Below, in pieces: positions 17,592 to 26,907 of a stretch of 64,000 nt of DNA. Both the position numbers and the translations under genes were made by a program. Origin of the DNA: JANQHS01 sp965227315. GTDB taxonomy: Bacteria > Bacteroidota > Bacteroidia > Cytophagales > CCMP332. The notes beneath the pieces are model-generated. The model searched no databases, was not told where the DNA came from, and was given only the letters and a program-made list of their open reading frames with translations. Where the stretch lies: assembly GCA_965227315.1 (NCBI GenBank), contig OZ245737.1, forward strand, positions 3,501,587 through 3,565,586. Direction: 5' to 3'. Each line of letters begins with the position of its first letter. Position 1 is the stretch's first letter.

Positions 17592-18629
17592 TTATTGGAT
17601 CAGGACCTTCCCAACTATCCCCTTACCATTTGAGATCATCTTATAGAAGTATAATCCCGGTGTCAGATCACCCAGCCAGATGGAGTTCTCGCTTGTTCCC
17701 ATCTTTTTGGAGATCAGGCTTTTTCCATGGGCATCAATGATCTGAATATCAAATGGGTGAACTGTATTCACGGTTAACCAATCATGAGCGGGGTTTGGGT
17801 AAACCTCTATTCTGCTCAGGAGCGAATTAGGATCTGCCGAAGTTATGCTAGCGCATACCGAATCGACATAGCTCTTAAAAAAGGAAAACTGGATGTTCCG
17901 GGCTCCGTTCGGCGCATAGATGCAATCCGGATCGCCGCTATTAAAGCAGGCGGGATGGAAACCTGTTCCAAAATGTTGCCATGCGCCTCCCGTATCCGGA
18001 CTTAAGAGCAGATCCCTGGAGAACCTGAACATCGATGCAGGAAAGGCATCACCTTCGATGCCATAGAGGTAGTAAAAGTTATCGCATTCAAACAGACCCT
18101 GATAATGTGCCGGGGTGTTCGCAAACCAGAATTGCCAGGTATCGCCCTTGTCTACGGAATAGAAGATCCCCGCCTGGTAATAGGAAACAAAAAGAAGCAG
18201 GGTATCCTCGGATACCTGATGCATTTGGCTGATCGACTGATAATCGGAGATGATCCCCTGGTTTTCAACAGGTCTGGCGGCCGCATAAAAGCTTGTGTCC
18301 TCTTCCCATGTTTGCCCATGATCCCCTGATCTGTACAGGGTGGTGGTATTGGCGATATACCTGCTTCCGATCACCGCATACCAACGCTTGGGGCTAATGG
18401 CATTGAAGTCTCTCAGGAAATAGTTCGGGTTTGAAGGGCTGAATTGGTGGAGCATCTGGACTCCTGCCGAAGTTCTCAGGTATAGGGTTTTGTTTCCGGC
18501 AATGATGGTCGAATCAGCAGATAATTGGTATTCAGTGGAATCGCTTACCCCAAATTCACGATAGTATTCCTGGGCATAGCTCAACTGAAAGCAGAGGGAA
18601 AGGATCGATGCAAAGAGGAAGCGAACCAT
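17592..18629 (-). CDS. T9SS-secreted BNR/sialidase-like propeller protein
   Basis: A 345-residue protein with a signal peptide (FLFASILSLCFQLSYA). The body contains Asp-box-like segments typical of BNR propellers (RSGDHGQTWEEDTSF, SVDKGDTWQFWF, SPDTGGAWQHF), the S-x-D-x-G-x-T-W pattern. From about residue 272 a type A sorting domain starts with VYPNPAHDW and ends GKVLIQ. No sialidase catalytic residues (RIP motif, Glu/Tyr pair) are evident, so it is probably a binding or structural surface protein. Confidence 0.8.
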   Translation of the reverse strand: MVRFLFASILSLCFQLSYAQEYYREFGVSDSTEYQLSADSTIIAGNKTLYLRTSAGVQMLHQFSPSNPNYFLRDFNAISPKRWYAVIGSRYIANTTTLYRSGDHGQTWEEDTSFYAAARPVENQGIISDYQSISQMHQVSEDTLLLFVSYYQAGIFYSVDKGDTWQFWFANTPAHYQGLFECDNFYYLYGIEGDAFPASMFRFSRDLLLSPDTGGAWQHFGTGFHPACFNSGDPDCIYAPNGARNIQFSFFKSYVDSVCASITSADPNSLLSRIEVYPNPAHDWLTVNTVHPFDIQIIDAHGKSLISKKMGTSENSIWLGDLTPGLYFYKMISNGKGIVGKVLIQ

Positions 18630-18678
18630 TTTTTGAAATTAGGATAAAAAGCAGGCAAAAACCGCTAGAGGGGAAGAT

Positions 18679-18707
18679 TTTGTAATCGGCATATTTCCCT
18701 AGTTTTG
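18679..18707 (+). promoter_or_regulatory. Bacteroidota-type promoter of the TonB-dependent receptor gene
   Basis: TTTG at 18679-18682 is followed after 17 bases by TAGTTTTG at 18700-18707, an exact match to the Bacteroidota -7 consensus TANNTTTG; the spacer is a little shorter than the usual 19. Transcription would begin about 18713, downstream of the TTG at 18705 and upstream of the GTG at 18729, which decides the start of the following gene. Confidence 0.5.
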
Positions 18708-18728
18708 GCGGCTTTAAAAACCAGGTCC

Positions 18729-20675
18729 GTGAAGAGAACCCTTGATTCGGCAGTAAAGCTCTGCCTGACTTTGCCTTTGTTTTTTCAAGCTGCTAAAGCT
18801 CAAGATACACTGGGCGAATTACCCTCCATCGCCTTGGATACGGTCGTCATCTCCACTTCAAGAATGCCGGTACACAGGGCGGAGACCGGAAGGAATTATT
18901 CGGTGATCGAAGGAAAATCAATCAAGGATCTCCCTGCGAATTCCGTGGACGAGTTGCTCAGATACCTGCCCGGCTTTGAAGCCCAGTCAAGAAACGGATT
19001 CGGCGTGCAATCGGATTTCATTATTCGTGGCTCAACCTTCAATCAGGTACTGGTGGTAATCGACGGGATCAGGATGAATGATCCCCTGACAGGACATTTT
19101 AACAGCTATATTCCCATTTCCCCCGCAGAGATCGAAAGGATCGAGATCCTTCGGGGACCTGCTTCCAGTATTTACGGTCCCGATGCAGTCGGGGGGGTGA
19201 TCAATATCATCACCAAGACCTTCTCTTTTCAGGAAAATGAGAGTACCGCATATATAGAGGGGAGGGTAGGGCAGAATGAGCTATATACCGTGAACCTGGG
19301 AGGCTATACCCGTCAGGGAAATTTAGATATCGCCGGGGGCTATCAGAGCAATAATTCTACAGGGCAGGAACTGCCAACCGGGGTCAATAACTATTTCAAT
19401 ATTCATACCGCCTCCCTTTCCCTGGCCTATAATTTCAAAAATGACTGGAAGCTTGCGACCAGGGGCGGTTATGGGTATCGGGACTTTAGCGCCCAATTCT
19501 TTTACACCCAAAGCGAGTTGGACTTATCTACCGAGCAGGTGGAGAACTGGTGGTCTCAGACAAGCCTGATGAAGAAGAAAGGCAATTCGATCACGGATAT
19601 CGATCTTTCATTCAAGCAGACAGATGATGTATTTGAATTCAATCCCGCCTTTCCATCGATCAATGAACACAGGACCCGTCAGACAGTGGCCCAATTGAAC
19701 CGATTCACGGGTTTGAACAAGGCCTGGAGGATCAGCTACGGATTACAGCTCAGTCATAGGAATATCGAAAGCAGCGATCGGGGAAATCATGAAGACCTGC
19801 ATGCCGGAGCCTATGGTATTGTTGACTATTCGGGGATACGAAACCTTATCCTGAATCTGGGTATGAGAGTTGATTATGATGAGAATTATGATCTTGAGGC
19901 CTGCCCACAGTTCAGCTTCAGTTACCTGATGAAAAACTTCCTTTTCAGGGGTACTGTAGGCCGCGGCATCAGGGCTCCGGATTATACCGAAAGGTTTGTC
20001 TCTACCAATATCGAGGGACCCTTGACCCCCGGCAGGAATTTAGGCAACCCTGACCTTGTCGCGGAGAGCTCCTGGAGCTATGAGATCGGTGTGGATTATC
20101 AGATCGCCAGGGGGCTAAAACTGGTCAGCACTGCATTCGCCAGAAGCTCTGACAATCTGATCGACTATGTGGTCACCAATTCAAACGATATTTCCAACAA
20201 TGAGAACCTGGTCCCTGATGCCGATTATTTATACGCGACCAATATTGAAAAGGCCACCACCTATGGAATTGAAGCGGAATTATGGATGGTGAGATGGATC
20301 AATTCAAAAAGCAGGATCGAAACCACGTTGGGATATACCTGGCTGGAAACAGCATCCGAATCAGGAGTTGTTTCAAAATACATCGCCAATCATGCAAGCG
20401 ACCTTTTTACCGCTGGTCTGCTCTACAATTTGGGAAGATGGAACCTTGGCCTCACGGGCTTGTATAAGATCCGGGATGAGGATAAGGCGGATGCCATCAA
20501 CCAGGCTCTGGAAGGAAGTTATATGGTTTGGAATCTAAAGACAAGTGTTCGTCTTCTGGATGAACTCAGGCTGGTCTTTGAAGTTCTGAATGTTTTTGAT
20601 GAACAATACGCTGATATCCTTGGGGCTCAAATGCCTGGCCGTTGGGCATCACTCGGATTAAGCTGGAAGCTTTGA
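18729..20675 (+). CDS. TonB-dependent outer membrane receptor, BtuB-like
   Basis: About 648 residues. GTG 18729 gives a basic signal peptide (VKRTLDSAVKLCL...AKAQ) and fits the promoter; TTG 18705 is the alternative. The TonB box region is LDTVVISTSRMP; the plug domain follows (LLRYLPGFEAQSR, FIIRGSTFNQVLVVIDG, IERIEILRGPASSIYG, GGVINIITK), then a 22-strand barrel ending GRWASLGLSWKL. The layout resembles BtuB/colicin-type receptors that import cobalamin or other large chelates. No cobalamin riboswitch is visible upstream and no ABC importer is adjacent, so the ligand is open. Confidence 0.92.
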   Translation: MKRTLDSAVKLCLTLPLFFQAAKAQDTLGELPSIALDTVVISTSRMPVHRAETGRNYSVIEGKSIKDLPANSVDELLRYLPGFEAQSRNGFGVQSDFIIRGSTFNQVLVVIDGIRMNDPLTGHFNSYIPISPAEIERIEILRGPASSIYGPDAVGGVINIITKTFSFQENESTAYIEGRVGQNELYTVNLGGYTRQGNLDIAGGYQSNNSTGQELPTGVNNYFNIHTASLSLAYNFKNDWKLATRGGYGYRDFSAQFFYTQSELDLSTEQVENWWSQTSLMKKKGNSITDIDLSFKQTDDVFEFNPAFPSINEHRTRQTVAQLNRFTGLNKAWRISYGLQLSHRNIESSDRGNHEDLHAGAYGIVDYSGIRNLILNLGMRVDYDENYDLEACPQFSFSYLMKNFLFRGTVGRGIRAPDYTERFVSTNIEGPLTPGRNLGNPDLVAESSWSYEIGVDYQIARGLKLVSTAFARSSDNLIDYVVTNSNDISNNENLVPDADYLYATNIEKATTYGIEAELWMVRWINSKSRIETTLGYTWLETASESGVVSKYIANHASDLFTAGLLYNLGRWNLGLTGLYKIRDEDKADAINQALEGSYMVWNLKTSVRLLDELRLVFEVLNVFDEQYADILGAQMPGRWASLGLSWKL

Positions 20676-20902
20676 TCTTTGAAAGAAACAGCCGGATTGC
20701 TTGGATAACAGAGTCGACCGAGATCCCTAAACGGATAGGGCTTTGCTTCTCAAAACCGACTTTTGGTCGATAGCAAATTTTGGAGCAGATATTGCCCGTG
20801 GTTTTCCCAAATTTTCGGTTAGCATCCCAAAATTCCCGAGCTGATGATCATCAATAACAATAAGCTTTTTGCATACTAAATTGGCACCATAATAAGCAAC
20901 GA

Positions 20903-21775
20903 TTGGAGGCTACAAAAACCGCGATCCAAACTTCCATATTCAGCATAATTAGCAGTATACTGTTGACGATTATCAAGGGATTTTCGGGGGTATTCGGCCA
21001 TTCCTATGCTTTGATCGCCGACGCGATCGAATCCACCTCAGACATATTTTCTGCAGCCCTGGTTCTTCTGGGCTTGAGGTATGCCAGTAAACCGGCGGAT
21101 GATAACCATCCGTATGGCCATGGCAAGATCGAGCCCTTGATCACGTTTTTGGTCGTTGCCTTTTTGGTTGTTTCCGCTTTTGTCATTGGGTACAGGAGTA
21201 TTATCAATATTCAGACCCCCCATATCGCTCCCAGTCCATGGACCCTGTATGTTCTTGGGGCAATCATCATTTGGAAAGAATTGTCTTTTCAAATTGTAAT
21301 TCGGAAGAGCAGGGAAATCCATAGTTCTTCCTTGAAGGCTGATGCCTGGCACCATCGTAGTGATGCGATCACATCGGTTATGGCCTTTATTGGGATCTCG
21401 ATATCCACTCTATTTGGGGAGGGTTATGAAGCAGCCGATGATTGGGCGGCATTGTTCGCATCGGTATTTATCCTTTTTAATAGCTACCGCATTTTTCGAC
21501 CCGCTTTGGGAGAGATTATGGATGAGCATTTTTATGATGATCTTATCGAAGAGATAAGATTACATTCAATGGAAGTCGAGGGGGTTCTGGATACCGAAAA
21601 ATGTTTTATCAGGAAATCAGGCATTACCTACCTTGTAGACCTTCATGCTATCGTAGATGGTAAAATATCTGTAAAAGACGGACATGATATCTCTCATCGC
21701 CTTCAGGACCACCTGCGGGACAAGATTCCAAATATTGGTCAGGTTTTGATCCATATAGAACCCGATGACTCCTAA
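20903..21775 (+). CDS. Cation diffusion facilitator (CDF) family transporter
   Basis: A 290-residue inner membrane protein starting at TTG 20903. Six transmembrane helices fill residues 10-200; metal-site residues are visible in YALIADAIESTSD (helix 2), HPYGHGKIEPL (loop) and DAWHHRSDAIT (helix 5, HxxxD). The cytoplasmic C-terminal domain (KSGITYLVDLHAIVDGKISVKDGHDISH in pieces) is the metal-binding ferredoxin-like fold. It exports divalent metals (Zn, Fe, Mn, Co) against the proton gradient. The helix-2 and helix-5 residues do not decide which. It follows the TonB receptor in the same direction but 227 bases away. Confidence 0.93.
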   Translation: MEATKTAIQTSIFSIISSILLTIIKGFSGVFGHSYALIADAIESTSDIFSAALVLLGLRYASKPADDNHPYGHGKIEPLITFLVVAFLVVSAFVIGYRSIINIQTPHIAPSPWTLYVLGAIIIWKELSFQIVIRKSREIHSSSLKADAWHHRSDAITSVMAFIGISISTLFGEGYEAADDWAALFASVFILFNSYRIFRPALGEIMDEHFYDDLIEEIRLHSMEVEGVLDTEKCFIRKSGITYLVDLHAIVDGKISVKDGHDISHRLQDHLRDKIPNIGQVLIHIEPDDS

Positions 21776-21875
21776 ACTATAAGCTAACGGGACGAAACCC
21801 CTAAAGCTGGCTCCGGTCATCACAGCATTCCTTCTGGTTCCTCCCGGGATACTAGGGCAGATGGTCAAAAACCAT

Positions 21876-22997
21876 TCAGCGTACCAAAACCATGTCAGAG
21901 TATACGCCGGGATAGTAGGGGTCATATTCCCTCAAGGTCAGCTGGGCGCCATTGTTCTTTACAATTTTCGAGTAACTGGTATACTGAGCATAGTAGTATC
22001 CATCCTCATCAAAATAGGGATCGATAATTGAAATAAAATATTGCCCATCCTCACTCAGACCCCAGCCTCCTGTGGTCTCGTCTCTATCCCTGACATCCAC
22101 ATAGCTTAATGGTTCACCGCAATCCCAGTTTGGATCATCAAAATCTGCAGTCCTGGCTCTCAGATCCAGGACCGAATTATATGTACCGGTGGGCAATAGG
22201 TTTATCGAACCAAAGTAGGTATAGGTGATTTCCAAAAGAATATTCTGAATACTACCATTCTGGCAATAGGCGGTTACGGTGGTGCTCAGGGTTTGTTCCG
22301 ATCCAAATATGATCTCCTGAATTCCGATATATGGATCATTAAAAAGCAACTTACTTATTCTCCAATTCCCCATGATCATGGCAGCCGAGGTTGCCGGACC
22401 TACTCCCAGTTGAAGCACCTGGATCTGACCTTCCATGATATCACTCACGTCTCCATTTGGAAAGTATGCCTTGAATTCCAATTCCATGATACCGGGTTTA
22501 AGCTCAGCCGGAATGAAGGCCTTTAGGAAGTACATATCATCACTGACATGTCTATTTGCCGATAGGGTCTTTTCTGGCTCTATCAAAAGTGGATTGGCTT
22601 TTATCAATCTCCTGGCTCTTTCCGAGCGAATGCTCTGGCGAAGGTTTTCATCAACGGGAACAATATAATAGGAGTTTGAACCCACAAGGCGAACATAAAA
22701 CCCACTCGGTACCTCATCCTGAAAATCATAAAATCCAATGGATGTCTTTCGGCCATTAAAACACTGTAGACTATCATAGAAGGCTATGGAAACAAAAGGG
22801 TAGCCAACGCTTTCCGGCATATCGCCTTCCTTCTTTGTCCAGGTAGGGTTGGACTCTTCGAAGGCGTCTTCCACCGATTCGATATCATTCATATCTATTT
22901 CCGGTGTGGGAATGGCACCGGGTGATGGTGTGGAGCTTTTCTCGGAACAACTCCAGATCAAAGAGGAAAACAGCAGTAAATAAAGTAGATGTCGCAT
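21876..22997 (-). CDS. Lipoprotein of unknown function
   Basis: A 373-residue protein with a lipoprotein signal (LFSSLIWSCSEK, Cys17) and a Ser/Pro/Thr/acidic linker to residue ~50. The first half is beta-rich; the second half starts near 210 with IMGNWRISKLLF, the kind of entrance seen in Bacteroidota lipocalin-like or DUF5004-type domains, and ends LTLREYDPYYPG. I do not recognise a precise family. It is anchored in the outer or inner membrane and lies in convergent position to the CDF transporter. Confidence 0.7.
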   Translation of the reverse strand: MRHLLYLLLFSSLIWSCSEKSSTPSPGAIPTPEIDMNDIESVEDAFEESNPTWTKKEGDMPESVGYPFVSIAFYDSLQCFNGRKTSIGFYDFQDEVPSGFYVRLVGSNSYYIVPVDENLRQSIRSERARRLIKANPLLIEPEKTLSANRHVSDDMYFLKAFIPAELKPGIMELEFKAYFPNGDVSDIMEGQIQVLQLGVGPATSAAMIMGNWRISKLLFNDPYIGIQEIIFGSEQTLSTTVTAYCQNGSIQNILLEITYTYFGSINLLPTGTYNSVLDLRARTADFDDPNWDCGEPLSYVDVRDRDETTGGWGLSEDGQYFISIIDPYFDEDGYYYAQYTSYSKIVKNNGAQLTLREYDPYYPGVYSDMVLVR

Positions 22998-23171
22998 GTC
23001 AATGTTTTTTCAAAATTGGGCATTTCAGAGCCCTGATCCTAATAGCTTTCCGGAAAAGTCCCGGACTCCGCATTCTTAAGATCTCGAATGTGGATCGGCA
23101 GCATGTGCACAAGGTCTTGACCCAACAGGCGATCTTATTGCCTTTCTGTGTTCTTTAAGCGGGCTTGAAAT

Positions 23172-23522
23172 TTACCGGGAATCCTGAAACTGGCTTCTAA
23201 ACTTTTGGTTGAAGAAGCTTAGAGCAAGTGATATAATGGCTATGACCATTCCTATGTATGCTCCTGCGGGTATGGCGATCAGGATATTCAAGACAAAAAT
23301 TGCCCTGATTCCTCGCATGCTTCTTTTAGAGATCAGGATGAGCAGGATTGCAAAACTGACAATATATGCAATTCCGGTATAGATCATCCAGATCGGGTCC
23401 AGATCTCCTACCCGGATATCCTGGGTTGTAAACACAAGGTAGAATACGAATGGAAGAATGCCCATTATGCCGTTAAGAACAAGTATTAGCTTTGATGGGA
23501 AAGATCTTGTAGTCGATTCCAT
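23172..23522 (-). CDS. Small integral membrane protein, unknown function
   Basis: A 116-residue protein from ATG 23522 (an upstream ATG at 23552 is less likely because it adds a polar stretch). Four transmembrane helices cover nearly the whole chain: LILVLNGIMGILPFVFYLVF, IWMIYTGIAYIVSFAILLIL, IFVLNILIAIPAGAYIG and MVIAIISLALSFF. The basic loop SKRSMRG and tail QKFRSQFQDSR suggest a cytoplasmic C-terminus. No family recognised. Confidence 0.6.
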   Translation of the reverse strand: MESTTRSFPSKLILVLNGIMGILPFVFYLVFTTQDIRVGDLDPIWMIYTGIAYIVSFAILLILISKRSMRGIRAIFVLNILIAIPAGAYIGMVIAIISLALSFFNQKFRSQFQDSR

Positions 23523-23802
23523 GATGAAGGTATTGTTATTCCTATGGGCCAAGAAGCAGGTATTCTTCTATCCGGGCTTTCAGGATCGGGCTAAGAATTT
23601 GTGTATTTGGTCCAAAAGGAATGCGGGAGATCCAGAAGGGAGGATATGAGCTGCTTTCCAATACGCTAATATCGATCCGGAACTCGAGAGGAATCAATAG
23701 GAGGCTTAGGGTGGAAGCGGAAGTTTTATTGGCGAAACGGGATGTTGATCTTTGGACTTTTTTTTAGTTTCGTGAAGCCCCGAAACTTTAAAAGGACATG
23801 CT

Positions 23803-26166
23803 ATGAAAAACCCCTCCTTAACCTTATTCCTATTATGCTTCTTCTTGACTATTCAAGGTCTTCAGGCACAGGATCTTGACTGGGCTGTAGCGATGGGTGG
23901 AACCGGAGCCGATGAGGGAATTGCCACTGCGGTTGATGATCAGGGAAACATATACACCACGGGAGTCTTTACCGGCACCATAGATCTGGATCCGGGACCG
24001 GGAACGGCCTCCCATACCTCTGCGGGATCCCGGGATTTCTTTATTCAAAAACTGGATCATCAGGGCAACTTCGTCTGGGCTCACTCCATTGGGGGTACGG
24101 CTTTCGACCGAGCTTTTTCTATTGTACTTGATGGGGCCGGTCATCTCTATTTGACGGGAAGCTTCGGGAGTACCGTTGATTTCGATCCGGGTCCGGGCAC
24201 AAGTACCTTGACCGCATCATTAACAGAAGCTTATGTGCTGAAGATGGATGTCAATGGTGGCTTCTCCTGGGTCAAACCCCTGGCCGGCGTAGGAAGTGAG
24301 GGTGGGTATGACATGGATATCGATGGCTTTGGCAATCTGTATACAACGGGTTTCTTCAATGCCTCGGTTGATTTTGATCCTGATACGGGAACCGCGATTC
24401 TCACTTCCAATGGGAATCATGATGTCTTTGTCCAAAAAATGGACTCCACAGGTAAATTTCTCTGGGCCAGAAATATGGGTGGTACGGGACAGGATCTGGG
24501 ATATTCCCTTGCCGTTGATGACATTGGAAATGTATATACCACGGGCCGGTTCGGAAGCATAGGAGCGGATTTTGATCCGGGTGTGGATACCTTCTCTCTC
24601 AGCACGGTGGGTAGTGATGATATTTTTATTCAAAAGATGGATCCGAATGGAAATTTCCTCTGGGCCAAACGCATGGGTGGAAGTCAAGCGGATTATGGCC
24701 ATGCCCTTGACCTGGATTCCGCGGGGAATGTTTACACCACGGGCTTTTTTAGAACAACGGTGGACTTTGATCCCGGAGTGGATACAGTGGATTTTACCGT
24801 TTTTGGCCAGGCCGACGTTTTCGTTCAAAAATTGAATTCAAACGGAGATTATCAATGGGCAAGGCAGATAGGAGGGACTCAAACGGGAATGGGCATGGAT
24901 ATCCATGTTGATGAAGCAGGGAATGCCTATACCATAGGATGGTTTTACGGGAGTATGGATTTTGATCCTGGTTCGGGCACCTTGAATTTGGGCTCGGTGG
25001 GTCAGAGTGACATATTTGTTCAAAAGCTTGATCCGTCCGGGATCCTTGAATGGGTCGCGAAGATCGGAGGTAGTTCTGTCGATGAAGGTTTGGGCATTCA
25101 TGTCGATCAGGCTGGGAATGTATACTCTACCGGCTTTTTTGAAGCTAATGTCGATTTTGATCCGGGAACGGGGATCAGCATCCTGAGCGAAATTGGCAAT
25201 GGGGATGCATTTGTGCAGAAATTGAGTCAATGCCTTCCCAGTACAGCTACGGATATGATCATTGCCTGTGACTCCTTCACCTGGATCGACGGAATGACCT
25301 ATTCCGCATCCACTGATTCGGCAATGTTCACACTGTTGAACTCAGCTGGCTGTGATTCGATCATCACGCTTGATCTGCTTATCAATCAATCCAGCTCAAG
25401 AACTGACTCCATAGTCTCTTGCGGGCCATATACCTGGATCGATGGGGTTACCTATTCATCATCCAACAACTCAGCCACGTTCACTCTGATCAATTCTATG
25501 GACTGCGACTCGATCATTACACTTAACCTGACGGTGAATCAGCCGAGTTCGGGAGTCGATTCGATATTTTCCTGCGGACCATATACCTGGATCGATGGCA
25601 TTACCTATACCAGCTCAAATGATACAGCGTCATTTTTGCTGAGCAACTCTGCAGGTTGTGATTCCCTGGTCATGCTTCATCTTGTTGTCGATAGCGTGTC
25701 GGATATTTCGACTTCGTTAAATGGCGATACGCTCTTTGCCAATAATGCCAATGCTACTTATCAATGGCTGGATTGTGATAACAATTTTGCGATCATTCCA
25801 GGAGAAACAGGTGCTTCATTTATCCCGGTGAGCAGCGGAAGCTATGCGGTGGAACTGAGGGAAAACAACTGTGTTGATACTTCAAGTTGCATACAGGTGG
25901 TCCTGGCTGGAAGGGCAAATCATCTTACAGATGCGCCTATCAATATATACCCGAACCCAGCTTCTCAGCAACTCATTATTTCAGGGAATTGGACCCAGGC
26001 AATATTCATTTCGGTTCAGGACTCCTATGGTCGGGAGTTTGGTTTGGAATCGAGGAAAGCTGGGGAGAAGGTGGTAGTCAATACCAGCCAACTTCCTCCC
26101 GGACTGTACATTCTGCATATCAGGGATGGGCAAAGTCAGCATACGGAGAAGGTATTGATAGAGTAG
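23803..26166 (+). CDS. T9SS-secreted SBBP-repeat protein with CDSFTWIDG repeats
   Basis: A 787-residue surface protein. After the signal peptide, residues ~25-470 hold about nine SBBP (seven-bladed beta-propeller) repeats of ~50 residues with the pattern GNVYTTGxF..VDFDPG and FVQKLD..G.F.WA. Residues ~480-640 carry three copies of a second repeat (CDSFTWIDG/CGPYTWIDG ... GCDSIITL). An Ig-like module follows (YQWLDCDNNF, VDTSSC), then the type A sorting domain (IYPNPASQQ ... EKVLIE). Asp-rich loops suggest calcium binding. Probable role: adhesion or matrix protein. A 5' hairpin (AGTTTCG/CGAAACT, 23766-23787) precedes the start. Confidence 0.88.
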   Translation: MKNPSLTLFLLCFFLTIQGLQAQDLDWAVAMGGTGADEGIATAVDDQGNIYTTGVFTGTIDLDPGPGTASHTSAGSRDFFIQKLDHQGNFVWAHSIGGTAFDRAFSIVLDGAGHLYLTGSFGSTVDFDPGPGTSTLTASLTEAYVLKMDVNGGFSWVKPLAGVGSEGGYDMDIDGFGNLYTTGFFNASVDFDPDTGTAILTSNGNHDVFVQKMDSTGKFLWARNMGGTGQDLGYSLAVDDIGNVYTTGRFGSIGADFDPGVDTFSLSTVGSDDIFIQKMDPNGNFLWAKRMGGSQADYGHALDLDSAGNVYTTGFFRTTVDFDPGVDTVDFTVFGQADVFVQKLNSNGDYQWARQIGGTQTGMGMDIHVDEAGNAYTIGWFYGSMDFDPGSGTLNLGSVGQSDIFVQKLDPSGILEWVAKIGGSSVDEGLGIHVDQAGNVYSTGFFEANVDFDPGTGISILSEIGNGDAFVQKLSQCLPSTATDMIIACDSFTWIDGMTYSASTDSAMFTLLNSAGCDSIITLDLLINQSSSRTDSIVSCGPYTWIDGVTYSSSNNSATFTLINSMDCDSIITLNLTVNQPSSGVDSIFSCGPYTWIDGITYTSSNDTASFLLSNSAGCDSLVMLHLVVDSVSDISTSLNGDTLFANNANATYQWLDCDNNFAIIPGETGASFIPVSSGSYAVELRENNCVDTSSCIQVVLAGRANHLTDAPINIYPNPASQQLIISGNWTQAIFISVQDSYGREFGLESRKAGEKVVVNTSQLPPGLYILHIRDGQSQHTEKVLIE

Positions 26167-26329
26167 ACTGGGAGGCTATACTTCTGCATGCCAAAACAAT
26201 TGGAGATTTTGTATGAGACTCCATTCTTGTTTAGATTTCTTTGTCGGACAGTCGGCCTGATATTTTCAGATTTGCCTCGATCTTTACCCAATCGATAATT
26301 CGCTGTAAGACTTTCAAACATTGAATAGT

Positions 26330-26857
26330 ATGAAAAGAATCGCGGTAACCATTTTTCTTCTGATCCTTAATGGTCCTGAAGTATTCAGTCAGGAGTTTAG
26401 GGAGCCATCCGAAGGAAAATCAATGGTTTACTTTGTTAGATATAGAGGAGCTGTTGCCGTACTTGATTTTAAGTACTTTGATGGAGAAAGGTTCATCGGG
26501 CAAGTCAATGTTACCGGCAACCACTACTATGCTTATGAATGTGATCCGGGTGAGCATGTTTTTTGGGTCTCTGCAGAAAACAAGGAATTCATCAAGGGCG
26601 ATTTAAAGCCCAATTCGACATACGTGGTTGAGGTCAGGCCATATTTCAGGGCGGTGATGACAGGGGCTGAATTGCTTCAGGTTTCTCCCGATGATAAGAA
26701 AGCCTTGAAGAACATCGATAAACTAATGAAGAAAGAGAAAGAAGCTACAATGAAGAAACTGGACGCCGATAAGGATGACCAGATTGATAGGGGTATGGAT
26801 AGGTACAAAAAAATAGAAAATAAGGTGCCTGTAATGAATCCGGATTGGACTTTTTAA
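26330..26857 (+). CDS. DUF2846-like secreted protein
   Basis: A 175-residue protein from ATG 26330 with a signal peptide (RIAVTIFLLILNGPEVFSQ); ATG 26321 is three codons upstream. The core SMVYFVRYRGAVAV, NHYYAYECDPGEHVFWV and STYVVEVRP follows the DUF2846 plan (short beta-sandwich: charm for small-ligand or membrane-stress proteins, function unknown). The C-terminal 45 residues are a highly charged helix (KKEKEATMKKLDADKDD). No partner gene is apparent. Confidence 0.65.
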   Translation: MKRIAVTIFLLILNGPEVFSQEFREPSEGKSMVYFVRYRGAVAVLDFKYFDGERFIGQVNVTGNHYYAYECDPGEHVFWVSAENKEFIKGDLKPNSTYVVEVRPYFRAVMTGAELLQVSPDDKKALKNIDKLMKKEKEATMKKLDADKDDQIDRGMDRYKKIENKVPVMNPDWTF

Positions 26858-26907
26858 TTCTTTGACTCATGAGTCTTTTAGGCTTGTTTTTGCGGTCAGA
26901 ATTACCC

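Noticed and set aside
18630..18728. Possible cobalamin riboswitch before the BtuB-like receptor
   Set aside because: The space is under 100 bases and no B12-box-like sequence is seen.
24220..24828. Repetitive 202-codon frame opposite the SBBP gene
   Set aside because: Repeats simply mirror the SBBP repeats; not a separate gene.
26864..26875. GACTCATGAGTC palindrome after the DUF2846-like gene
   Set aside because: Short perfect palindrome followed by only four T; neither a good terminator nor a known operator.
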